DNA of 5,304 nucleotides from Deltaproteobacteria bacterium. Lineage in GTDB: Bacteria; Desulfobacterota; Desulfobulbia; Desulfobulbales; VMSU01. Where the stretch lies: contig JAJSAA010000249.1 of NCBI GenBank assembly GCA_024274995.1, forward strand, positions 1-5,304, written 5' to 3'. The position numbers and the translations under genes were made by a program. How positions within the stretch are numbered: the first letter of the stretch is position 1; each line of letters begins with the position of its first letter. Shown here piece after piece: positions 1 through 5,304 of the stretch. Under the pieces are notes generated by a model. The model saw only the letters and a program-made list of their open reading frames with translations. It was not told the DNA's origin and did not search any database.

Positions 1-146
1 GCGTCCGGATCGGCATTAATAACCAGCAGGACGTCATCTTCCTTGCTGAATAACTCCAGAAATTCCCGCAGACGCTCCTTGGCAGTTCTCTGGGATAATT
101 TTCTGCAGTTACGTTTTCTCGCGGCTGTTTTTTTCTTTTCCACCAT
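1..146 (-). CDS. DHH-family phosphoesterase, N-terminal fragment (runs off left edge)
   Basis: Partial gene: 48 complete codons from an ATG at 146-144 to the window edge. The first ~25 residues are strongly basic (MVEKKKTAARKRN), followed by a helix-like segment (ERLREFLELFSKEDD) and then a hydrophobic strand ending in an Asp-rich motif, VLLVINADPDA. A hydrophobic strand followed by N-A-D-P-D-A matches the first metal-binding motif of DHH/DHHA1 phosphoesterases (NrnA-like oligoribonucleases, pAp phosphatases and relatives). These use conserved aspartates to bind Mn2+ and hydrolyse short oligonucleotides or phosphoesters. A GAGAG stretch lies immediately upstream. Its spacing suits the adjacent GTG (143-141) better than the ATG, so initiation could be at codon 2. 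The gene follows the RACo-like gene in the same direction after 167 nt. Family assignment rests on one motif and the N-terminal layout; substrate cannot be told. Confidence 0.6.
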   Translation of the reverse strand, partial: MVEKKKTAARKRNCRKLSQRTAKERLREFLELFSKEDDVLLVINADPD

Positions 147-313
147 ATCTCTCAACAAAATTACAACAAATAAATGCGTCTACTCTAACACAATAGGGAC
201 ACTTCTCGCAACTGCTAATGTGTGCAGCAGGGCATCCCTAAAACGCTTCTCCGAGATGTTATAAAGTCCAGAGTGCGGTTCGTTGAACGCTTACGGGGGA
301 GTTATACAGAGGC
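147..313. other. AT-rich intergenic region between two minus-strand genes
   Basis: No convincing coding sequence, tRNA or terminator is visible. The part next to the DHH-like gene (147-195) is AT-rich, suiting an upstream regulatory region, but I could not find a good -35/-10 pair with normal spacing. A six-base inverted pair, TAGGGA at 194-199 and TCCCTA at 235-240, flanks a 35-nt interval and is too short to call a structured RNA. There is no hairpin plus T-run after the RACo-like stop codon, so read-through from that gene into the DHH-like gene is possible. Confidence 0.4.
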
Positions 314-1837
314 TCAGGGCACGGAAGGAAAACGACTTTTATCGGTATGGGGAATGAACTTGGCACCGGAAAAACGGAGCATAAACTCCTGATTAACGTT
401 TAATTCTATATAAGTAATATTGCGCCTGATCTCCTGGCAGCGCAACCGGGCCCGGCCGGACAACAGGGCCTTTTCCGCTCCCCGCAGTGAACTGTTGCCA
501 ATGGGGACATAGGTTTCAAGAGGCAGGTCGGGGAGCATGCCGAGGGTTATGGCCTGCCGGGGCGAAATATGCCGCCCAAAGGCCCCGGCCACGTAAATCT
601 TATCCAGCTCGGCAAAGGAGACTCCGACCTGCGAGACCAGGGTGGTGAGGATGGCATACATGGCGGCCTTAGAGCGCATCACGGCATCCAGATCCACCTG
701 ATTCAACTCAATGGCCCGGCCGTCGGCAGTCTCCCCCCCAGGCACCACCGTATAACTCCAACCCTCGGCACCTTGACGCAGGCGGCTGTCTTTACCGGGC
801 CTGAATTTACCCCGTAGATCAATGATGCCGGTTAAATACAGGGCTGCCATCAGGTCGATGATGCCGGAGCCGCAGATCCCGCGGGCCGGACTGCCGTCGA
901 TTGTCTCGTATGTCACCGTACCACTGCCGGGCGTAATGTTGACATGTTCAATAACTCCGGCTCCAGCCCGCATTCCCATGCGGGCCACACCACCCTCCAG
1001 GGCCGGGCCGGCGGCCCCGGCGCAGGCCATGAGCCAGTCCCTGTTGCCCAAAACCACCTCGGCGTTAGTCCCCACGTCGATGAGCATACAGACCTGTTCC
1101 CGCTCATCCAACCCGCTGGCCATGATCCCGGAGATGAGATCACCGCCAAAATAGCTACCGACCCCCGGCATGATAAATACCGGGGCGGCCGGGTGGATAT
1201 CAAGGGCCAACTCCCGGCCGTAACAAATGTCCGGGGCGTTGATCAGGGGGATATATGGCTCACGGCAGATGTGGCCGGGATTCAGGTTAAGGAAGAGATG
1301 GGTCATGGTGGGATTACCAGAGACGGCAAGCGCCCTGATCTCCCGCGGAGTCAGACCCGCCTGCCGGGCCAATTGCCGAGCCAGATCATTAATATTGCCG
1401 AGAACCGCCTCATGGAGTTCAGCAAGCCCTCCAGGGCGGGCGGCAAAGTGAATCCGGCTTAAAATATCGGCTCCAAAGGCAATCTGGGAGTTTTCGCCAT
1501 GGGCATGGGCCAGGGTTTCACCACTGTGCAGATCCAGCAGCGAAGCCTCAAGATGAGTGGAACCTAAATCAAGGGCCATGGCGGTCAGCGGGCCGGGAAT
1601 ATCCACGAAGTCCACCAGTTCCAGACGCTCACCGAGATCATTAATAACCGCGGTGCCGGAAAATTTTGCTTGACGAAAGGCGGCTGCCACATTAGACAAC
1701 TGTGCAAAAGGGATACTAAGCGGCCGGCTGGAAGTCTCGGTAAGCAGGGCTCTTTTCAGCCGGTCAATGTCGGCCAGGTTATCGCTCAGTTTGGGAATAG
1801 GGGCGCTGACAGTTATATATTTGACGATTGGCGGCAT
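314..1837 (-). CDS. RACo-like ASKHA ATPase (DUF4445 family) lacking the ferredoxin domain
   Basis: 507-aa protein of the RACo family (reductive activator of corrinoid proteins). These couple ATP hydrolysis to reduction of inactive Co(II)-corrinoid in methyltransferase systems. Residues 1-85 resemble the RACo linker (VKYITVSAPIPKLSDN, then a D-x-x-R-L-x-x-A-L helix). Residues 86-240 resemble the middle domain, starting with ASKHA phosphate loop 1, ALDLGSTHLEASLLDL, and including FGADILSRI and SGNPTMTHLFL. Residues 250-507 are the C-terminal ASKHA half: IDVGTNAEVVLGNRDW (phosphate 2), AGAAGPALEGGVARMGMRAG, GICGSGIIDLMAALYLTG, YVAGAFGRHIS and the usual ITYIELNVNQEF tail. The family's N-terminal [2Fe-2S] domain is absent. 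The start is well supported: GGAG sits 8 nt before the ATG, an in-frame stop (1858-1856) lies seven codons upstream, and a sigma70-type promoter precedes it. No corrinoid protein or methyltransferase gene is in view, so the target is unknown. Confidence 0.88.
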   Translation of the reverse strand: MPPIVKYITVSAPIPKLSDNLADIDRLKRALLTETSSRPLSIPFAQLSNVAAAFRQAKFSGTAVINDLGERLELVDFVDIPGPLTAMALDLGSTHLEASLLDLHSGETLAHAHGENSQIAFGADILSRIHFAARPGGLAELHEAVLGNINDLARQLARQAGLTPREIRALAVSGNPTMTHLFLNLNPGHICREPYIPLINAPDICYGRELALDIHPAAPVFIMPGVGSYFGGDLISGIMASGLDEREQVCMLIDVGTNAEVVLGNRDWLMACAGAAGPALEGGVARMGMRAGAGVIEHVNITPGSGTVTYETIDGSPARGICGSGIIDLMAALYLTGIIDLRGKFRPGKDSRLRQGAEGWSYTVVPGGETADGRAIELNQVDLDAVMRSKAAMYAILTTLVSQVGVSFAELDKIYVAGAFGRHISPRQAITLGMLPDLPLETYVPIGNSSLRGAEKALLSGRARLRCQEIRRNITYIELNVNQEFMLRFSGAKFIPHTDKSRFPSVP

Positions 1838-1842
1838 GATCT

Positions 1843-1850
1843 CTGCTCCG
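1843..1850 (-). promoter_or_regulatory. ribosome binding site deciding the RACo-like start
   Basis: Minus-strand sequence CGGAGCAG places GGAG about 8 nt before the ATG at 1837-1835. With the in-frame TAA at 1858-1856, this fixes the N-terminus and shows that the missing ferredoxin domain is not caused by a wrong start choice. Confidence 0.6.
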
Positions 1851-1869
1851 AATAATTACAAATGCTGGT

Positions 1870-1898
1870 AACATAACCGTAATTCACTATTTTCTCAA
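1870..1898 (-). promoter_or_regulatory. sigma70-type promoter for the RACo-like gene
   Basis: Read on the minus strand, TTGAGA (1898-1893; 5 of 6 to the -35 consensus) is followed by a 17-nt spacer and TATGTT (1875-1870; 4 of 6 to the -10 consensus). Initiation would be expected near 1863, giving a leader of about 25 nt that contains the GGAG ribosome binding site. It lies in the divergent region between the RACo-like gene and lptG. Found by consensus matching only. Confidence 0.5.
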
Positions 1899-1991
1899 CA
1901 AATCCCATGCGTAAAACACTGTTCATGGTTTTGGGCGGCGGCCTTGGGTATCGTGCCGCGCCCCGGTTTTCAGACCTTAACCCAGGGCGCT

Positions 1992-3074
1992 ATGAAAATT
2001 CTAAATCGTTATCTCTCGCAACAATTTTTAAAAAATTTTATCCTGGTGTCCAGTACCCTGTCGGGAATATACTTCCTGGTCGACTTCTTCGAACGTCTTG
2101 ATAATTTCCTGGGGGCCGGTCAGGGTTTAAGTCTGGCTCTAAAATATTTTCTTCTCAAAATCCCCTTTATGATGGATATGATGCAGCCTATTTCCATCCT
2201 GCTGGCCGGAATCCTGACCCTGGGTCTTCTTAATCATAACCACGAGTTGATGGCTTTAAAGGCCGGCGGTATCAGTATCAAACGCATAACCGCCCCCATC
2301 CTGGCAGCGGCTCTCCTCTGCACCATAATCGCCCTTAGCATGGCCCAATGGCTGCTGCCCGCCACCGAGGCCGCTACTGACCGTATCTGGTATGAAAAGG
2401 TTGAACATCGGGTACCAAAGGGCATAATGCGCAACGGCCGGATCTATCACCGCGGCAAGCGGGGGATTTACACCTTTATTCGTTCCAGCCGCCAGCCAGG
2501 GGAGTTTACCAGTTTTTCCTATACTCAGCTTAGTGATAAAGATTTCCGTTTTGAGATGATGATTTCCGCTGCCCGAGCCCGGTGGCGCAACGGCATCTGG
2601 CATTTCGAGGACGGCCAGATTAAAAGGCCGGCCCCTCAGGGTGATCACCTCTACAGCGTCAAGGTCTTTAAAAAACTGACCTTGACTCTACCCGATGATC
2701 CACGACAATTTTTCAAGCCCTTCTATAAGGCGAAAGAACAATCCATCAGCAGCCTCCTGCGCCAGACTCACAATGCTTCGGACAGCCGCGAGGCCTGGCT
2801 CAACTTTAATAAACGCCTCTCCTTTATCTTCCTTGGTCTGCCGTTGATCTGTATCGGTTTGCCCATTCTCCTGATTATTCACCAACGATGGGGCCAAGAT
2901 CTAACCGTGGCGATTCCCATAAGCTGCGGCCTGGCCTTTGCCGCCTGGAGCTGGTGGAGTGCGGCCCAGTCCATGGCCGGGGCGGGATATATTCACCCGA
3001 TAATCGCCTCCTGGCTCATGTATATTATCGTCTGCCCCTTTGGCTTATGGCTTCTGGCCCGCCAGGATCGGTAA
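1992..3074 (+). CDS. lptG: LPS export ABC transporter permease LptG (YjgP/YjgQ family)
   Basis: 360-aa inner-membrane permease. With LptF and the LptB ATPase it extracts lipopolysaccharide from the inner membrane and passes it to the LptC/LptA bridge. The N-terminus MKILNRYLSQQFLKNF and the stretch IYFLVDFFERLDNFL are typical of LptG. Predicted membrane segments: about 14-32, 55-80, 101-122, then a periplasmic beta-rich domain (about 125-265, rich in W/Y/F and basic residues), then 275-297, 304-323 and 335-356. This is the 3+3 arrangement of the family. The cytoplasmic loop ELMALKAGGISIKRI (85-99) matches the conserved coupling segment that contacts LptB. I chose the ATG at 1992 because it gives the family N-terminus and length. 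A TTG 48 nt upstream would add a non-conserved extension. No adjacent lptF is visible. LptF versus LptG is judged on the DFFERLD motif, so the subtype is less certain than the family. Confidence 0.9.
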   Translation: MKILNRYLSQQFLKNFILVSSTLSGIYFLVDFFERLDNFLGAGQGLSLALKYFLLKIPFMMDMMQPISILLAGILTLGLLNHNHELMALKAGGISIKRITAPILAAALLCTIIALSMAQWLLPATEAATDRIWYEKVEHRVPKGIMRNGRIYHRGKRGIYTFIRSSRQPGEFTSFSYTQLSDKDFRFEMMISAARARWRNGIWHFEDGQIKRPAPQGDHLYSVKVFKKLTLTLPDDPRQFFKPFYKAKEQSISSLLRQTHNASDSREAWLNFNKRLSFIFLGLPLICIGLPILLIIHQRWGQDLTVAIPISCGLAFAAWSWWSAAQSMAGAGYIHPIIASWLMYIIVCPFGLWLLARQDR

Positions 3075-3109
3075 ACAGTACAAAACTCTTTCAACAACTA
3101 CGGCCCAAA

Positions 3110-3889
3110 ATGAATATCTGTCAAACAAAATGGCAGCTGCCAGCCCCGCCGCGCAAGGCCGGGATCGTTGGCATGCCGCCCCGGCAAGTCATTCAATATC
3201 TCAACGATCAGGGTACCGCCATCCATGATCTGGATGCCAAGCTGGTACCGGACAGTATTGAAGGCACGGCCCCTTATCTGCCCAGGGTCTATTGCGCCAT
3301 TCTGCGTACAGTAGTCTTGAACGCCCTGCGCCTGTCCCTCGATGCCGTCTATATTGACGTGGGAACCGGAAAATGTGATGCGGCTCTCCATGTTTCCACT
3401 ATTCTAACTAATATACTTTCTATTCCGGTTATTCGAACCATAAACCGGGATAAGCAGAACTTTGGCACCCCTGTATGCAGAACCCGCCTGGCCCTACTGG
3501 AAAAATTTCTGACTATCACCGAAGGAGTGAAATACCATCGCCCCCAGGACGGCGTAAATTTTAAACCATGTCAACCGCGGGCCGGCTTCTGGGGGGTACC
3601 GCCGCGTGATTTTTCTCTGTTAGAGCTGTTTCCGGATACCACCCATATCTATGGCTGGACTCGCTGCATGGAGAACAAGACCCCGGCCGCCGAAGATTTG
3701 GAACTCTACTATAATCCGGCCATCCCCACGGTCTTTTTTGCCCAATCTTTCTGCGCCAAGACAGGGCTGGCCAAATTTCTGGCCGACCGCCACCCCAGCG
3801 CCCTTTACCTCGACGCGGATTATAACTGCGGCGGCAGCGCCAAGGCCAAAATTCAGGCCTTTCTGGAATTATCGGGAGCCTATCAATGA
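3110..3889 (+). CDS. Compact 2-hydroxyacyl-CoA dehydratase-family (HgdB/BcrC-like) iron-sulfur protein
   Basis: 259 aa, clearly shorter than the roughly 370-430 aa usual for the HgdB/BcrB/BcrC/DCCP family. Family traits: YCAILRT at 61-67 (equivalent of the C-S-F/R motif), DAVYIDVGTGKCDA at 78-91 (equivalent of the strand leading to T-C-D-G or S-C-D-A), VFFAQSFCAKTG at 208-219 (equivalent of the C-terminal K-F-C-D cysteine), and a C-terminus LYLDADY followed by KAKIQAFLEL, like the usual L-x-x-D-Y ... R-T-R-x-x-A-F-L-E. Cys62, Cys89 and Cys215 are therefore candidate [4Fe-4S] ligands; other cysteines are 4, 123, 154, 186 and 240. The halves share KAGIVGMPPR (16-25) and RAGFWGVPPR (157-166), consistent with two related lobes. 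The substrate-lid part of the second lobe appears deleted. There is no signal peptide or membrane segment. The stop overlaps the activase start (ATGA). ATG 3110 has no clear Shine-Dalgarno; longer in-frame starts would overlap lptG. Function and substrate are unknown. Confidence 0.72.
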   Translation: MNICQTKWQLPAPPRKAGIVGMPPRQVIQYLNDQGTAIHDLDAKLVPDSIEGTAPYLPRVYCAILRTVVLNALRLSLDAVYIDVGTGKCDAALHVSTILTNILSIPVIRTINRDKQNFGTPVCRTRLALLEKFLTITEGVKYHRPQDGVNFKPCQPRAGFWGVPPRDFSLLELFPDTTHIYGWTRCMENKTPAAEDLELYYNPAIPTVFFAQSFCAKTGLAKFLADRHPSALYLDADYNCGGSAKAKIQAFLELSGAYQ

Positions 3890-4575
3890 TTCTGGCCGAC
3901 TTTGGCACCTCATATTGCAAATTTCTTGATACCGAGGGGCTGGATAAACCGACAATCACGGCCACTAAGGAGCTGCCGCCCAGACTTCGGGTGGACATCG
4001 CCACCGGTCATAACGGCCAGCGCTTCGCCAAGGAATACGTCAACGAATTAATTGCCCTGGCCCGGGGCGGTGAAAGATTGATTACCGACGACAATTATGT
4101 CCTGTTAGACTGCGGCAGCCGGGATATAAAATTCATCAAATATGCTGGCGGCCGGGTAGCGGATATGGGCTGGAATACCGAATGCGGGGCCTCCATGGGC
4201 TTTACCATTGAGCTTCTGGCCCGCTATTACGACCTGGATTATCAGCATATACCGCCGCCGTCCCGAACCTTCTCCGTGACCTGTGGGGTTTTAGGAATGA
4301 GCAATATCTTTGATGCTATTATTGACGGAACTCCAGCGGCCGAGGCGGTGGCCTCCTTTGTTAAAGGCATTGCCGTAAACGCCTACCGTTTCGCCGGTTC
4401 CCCGGCTCGTCTCTATCTCTCCGGCGGTCTCTGCGCCAATCCGATATTCACCGGCAGCCTGCCCTGCGAGGTCATCCCCCTGGGGCGTTTCGTGCTGTTA
4501 GAAGGGCTGCTGAACAGGAACTGTTCAGCAGCATCCCCTTCAAAACTTAGAACCAATAGTGAATTAAATGGTTAG
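3886..4575 (+). CDS. HgdC/BcrAD-BadFG-like [4Fe-4S] ATPase activase
   Basis: 229-aa ASKHA protein of the 2-hydroxyacyl-CoA dehydratase activase family, slightly shorter than the usual ~260 aa. In order: phosphate loop 1 ILADFGTSYCKFLD (2-15); IATGHNGQRFAKEYVNEL (38-55), matching the family T-G-Y-G-R ... E-I segment; phosphate loop 2 VLLDCGSRDIKFI (72-84); and GRVADMGWNTECGASMG (89-105), in which Cys100 is the first cluster ligand (family K-C-A-A-G-T-G). Next come SVTCGVLGMSNIFDAI (130-145), in which Cys133 is the second ligand, and an adenosine motif LYLSGGLCANPIF (176-188). In characterised activases a homodimer bridges one [4Fe-4S] cluster and delivers low-potential electrons to the partner dehydratase using ATP. 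The start codon lies inside the stop of the HgdB-like gene (ATGA), which strongly suggests coupled synthesis of the pair. The last ~18 residues after LLEGLLN are non-family-like and coincide with a 12-bp inverted repeat. Confidence 0.85.
   Translation: MILADFGTSYCKFLDTEGLDKPTITATKELPPRLRVDIATGHNGQRFAKEYVNELIALARGGERLITDDNYVLLDCGSRDIKFIKYAGGRVADMGWNTECGASMGFTIELLARYYDLDYQHIPPPSRTFSVTCGVLGMSNIFDAIIDGTPAAEAVASFVKGIAVNAYRFAGSPARLYLSGGLCANPIFTGSLPCEVIPLGRFVLLEGLLNRNCSAASPSKLRTNSELNG
4506..4532. repeat. 12-bp perfect inverted repeat inside the activase 3' end
   Basis: GCTGCTGAACAG (4506-4517) and its exact reverse complement CTGTTCAGCAGC (4521-4532) are separated by GAA. As RNA this is a 12-bp stem with a 3-nt loop; as DNA it is a 27-bp palindrome able to bind a dimeric protein. 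It lies within codons of the activase tail, 35 nt before the aroK start, and is followed by no T-run, so it is not an intrinsic terminator. Possible roles are an operator, an mRNA stability or translation-coupling element, or the remnant of an inserted repeat. Confidence 0.7.
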
Positions 4576-5125
4576 TAAGTCTCGAACTGAATCTGATTGG
4601 AAAAATATTATATTAACCGGATACCGGGCCGTGGGCAAGACCTCGGTGGGTAACATGCTGGCCCAGCGGTTAAATATGAATTTTATTGATACCGACCAGG
4701 AGATAGTACGCCGGGAAGGCCAGCCAATAAAGGATATAGTCGCCAAGGATGGCTGGGGCCGCTTTCGGCTGCGGGAGGGTGAACTGTTAGTGGAATTGGC
4801 AGGCGGAGAGGGAAGGGTAATTGCCACCGGCGGTGGAGCCATTACCCATAAGTACTGGCCCAGATTGATGGCCGCCGGCCTGGTGGTCTGGCTCACTGCC
4901 GATGAGGAAACAATCTGTCGACGGCTGGCTGCGGATAATAATACTACTGAGCAGCGGCCTTCGTTGACCGATAATACTATCTTTGCAGAGGTTAGTGAGA
5001 TCCTGGCGGCCCGCAAGCCGCTGTATCAGCAGGGCAGCCATATTGTGATGGATACCACCAAACTGGATGTCAGCGCCATTGTTGAAAAAATTATCAAGTA
5101 TACCGGCAAATATCCACCTAAATAG
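4568..5125 (+). CDS. aroK: Shikimate kinase
   Basis: 185-aa cytoplasmic P-loop kinase that phosphorylates shikimate to shikimate 3-phosphate with ATP, the fifth step of the chorismate pathway. Walker A is GYRAVGKTS (18-26). The shikimate/Mg site follows: DTDQEI (41-46) with the D-x-D pair, FRLREGE (66-72) supplying the conserved Arg67 and Glu70, and the GGG of ATGGGA (86-91). The lid arginine is in EQRPSL (128-133), and ARKPLYQQ (148-155) is the R-x-x-x-Y motif. The hydrophobic strand LVVWLTADEE (105-114) is family-typical. All catalytic positions are present, and length is normal for AroK (about 170-190 aa). The start overlaps the activase stop by 8 nt in another frame. There is no clear Shine-Dalgarno, so translation probably depends on coupling to the upstream gene. 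AroK versus AroL cannot be separated by motif alone; aroK is used as the general symbol. Confidence 0.92.
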   Translation: MVSKSRTESDWKNIILTGYRAVGKTSVGNMLAQRLNMNFIDTDQEIVRREGQPIKDIVAKDGWGRFRLREGELLVELAGGEGRVIATGGGAITHKYWPRLMAAGLVVWLTADEETICRRLAADNNTTEQRPSLTDNTIFAEVSEILAARKPLYQQGSHIVMDTTKLDVSAIVEKIIKYTGKYPPK

Positions 5126-5143
5126 TTACGAATTTTGTTTTCT

Positions 5144-5169
5144 CGTTCCCACGCTCCCGCGTGGGAACG
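5144..5169. repeat. REP-like palindrome
   Basis: CGTTCCCACGC (5144-5154) and GCGTGGGAACG (5159-5169) form a perfect 11-bp stem around a TCCC loop. The CGTTCCCA...TGGGAACG palindrome type is a widespread extragenic repeat in several Proteobacteria and other phyla, often dispersed in many copies and linked to REP-associated tyrosine transposases. It sits 19 nt after the aroK stop. There is no T-tract on the 3' side of either strand, so it is not a classic intrinsic terminator, though the stem could protect the 3' end of the aroK mRNA. Confidence 0.7.
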
Positions 5170-5204
5170 TACACGGAGAGCTAAATGATGGGTAGAAGCC
5201 GCTA

Positions 5205-5237
5205 CAAAATAAACAACCCCGCCGCAAGCAGCGAGGT
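5205..5237 (-). terminator. Rho-independent terminator of a minus-strand gene entering from the right
   Basis: Read on the minus strand, ACCTCGC (5237-5231) pairs with GCGGGGT (5222-5216) across an 8-nt loop. One pair is a U-G wobble, giving a 7-bp GC-rich stem. It is followed by TGTTTATTTTGT, a T-rich tract. On the plus strand the same stem has a C-A mismatch and no T-run, so it is directional. It lies 7 nt beyond a minus-strand stop codon at 5247-5245. Confidence 0.55.
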
Positions 5238-5244
5238 ATTGGAG

Positions 5245-5304
5245 TTAGAACAAAGTGAGTTGCTTGTGGTTTATTTTCTTCTTGTGCAACTGTTTATAGT
5301 TACC
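5245..5304 (-). CDS. Unidentified protein, C-terminal 19 residues (runs off right edge)
   Basis: On the minus strand one frame stays open from the right edge to a TAA at 5247-5245, and a terminator-like hairpin follows at once; the other two frames close early. The 19 codons encode a basic, lysine-rich tail ending in KQLTLF. Q-L-x-L-F at an extreme C-terminus resembles the sliding-clamp (DnaN) binding motif of Y-family polymerases and some mobile-element proteins, but five residues are weak evidence. The reading frame is inferred from its stop-terminator arrangement only. The family is not recognised. Confidence 0.35.
   Translation of the reverse strand, partial: GNYKQLHKKKINHKQLTLF

Noticed and set aside
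43..264. 73-codon plus-strand frame at the left end
   Set aside because: The first 100 nt are antisense to the DHH-like gene and the rest covers AT-rich intergenic sequence. No RBS or family features.
944..1462. 172-codon plus-strand open frame opposite the RACo-like gene
   Set aside because: It is antisense to a strongly conserved coding region, has a composition rich in G, H and P with no recognisable motif, and is explained by the GC-biased codons of the real gene.
1907..2101. 64-codon plus-strand frame beginning upstream of lptG
   Set aside because: It overlaps the LptG N-terminus in another frame and has no motif or RBS. Its position in the leader could suggest a leader peptide, but nothing supports that.
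2256..2648. 130-codon minus-strand open frame opposite lptG
   Set aside because: It is antisense to the LptG periplasmic domain with no family features; a shadow frame.
2888..3109. N-terminal extension of the HgdB-like frame into lptG
   Set aside because: The added 74 residues are an out-of-frame reading of LptG membrane segments and show no family similarity. The ATG at 3110 directly precedes the conserved part.
3561..4004. 147-codon minus-strand open frame spanning the end of the HgdB-like gene and the start of the activase
   Set aside because: It is Arg/Pro/Trp-rich low-information sequence antisense to two motif-supported genes.
4506..4532. Inverted repeat as an intrinsic terminator for the HgdB-like/activase operon
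   Set aside because: There is no T-rich run on the downstream side of either strand, and the stem lies inside coding sequence with aroK starting 35 nt later.
5258..5291. AGTTGC / GCAACT inverted pair near the right edge
   Set aside because: It is only 6 bp with a 22-nt interval, is expected by chance in a window this size, and lies within a probable coding tail.

Overview
The window looks like a chromosomal segment from an anaerobic Gram-negative bacterium, most plausibly a Desulfobacterota (former deltaproteobacterial) lineage. LptG implies an outer membrane with LPS. Two oxygen-sensitive ATP-driven electron-activation modules (RACo-like and 2-hydroxyacyl-CoA dehydratase/activase-like) imply anaerobic metabolism. 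The taxonomic call is an inference from gene content only.

Layout. Left part, minus strand: the N-terminal start of a probable DHH-family phosphoesterase runs off the left edge (1-146). After a 167-nt gap comes a complete RACo-like ASKHA protein (314-1837), which has the linker, middle and C-terminal domains of corrinoid-protein reductive activators but no N-terminal [2Fe-2S] ferredoxin domain. A good sigma70-type promoter for it lies at 1870-1898, in the divergent intergenic region. Right part, plus strand: lptG (1992-3074); a compact HgdB/BcrC-like 2-hydroxyacyl-CoA dehydratase-family protein (3110-3889); a compact HgdC-like [4Fe-4S] ATPase activase (3886-4575); and shikimate kinase aroK (4568-5125). 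The last three overlap or nearly abut (ATGA overlap, then an 8-nt overlap), so they are probably co-transcribed and translationally coupled.

Beyond aroK there is a REP-like palindrome (5144-5169). A hairpin plus U-rich tract reading on the minus strand (about 5205-5237) follows, just downstream of the stop codon of a probable minus-strand gene entering from the right edge (5245-5304). That gene would be convergent with the aroK operon.

The most interesting item is the small dehydratase-like/activase-like pair. The 259-aa protein keeps the three cysteine positions expected of the [4Fe-4S]-binding family and shows an internal two-lobe repeat, but is far shorter than canonical family members. 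Its partner keeps both cluster cysteines and the ASKHA nucleotide motifs. No acyl-CoA metabolism gene sits beside them, so the pair may be a minimal ATP-driven low-potential reductase system with an unknown substrate. A 12-bp perfect inverted repeat (4506-4532) inside the end of the activase gene, just before aroK, is a second unexplained structure.
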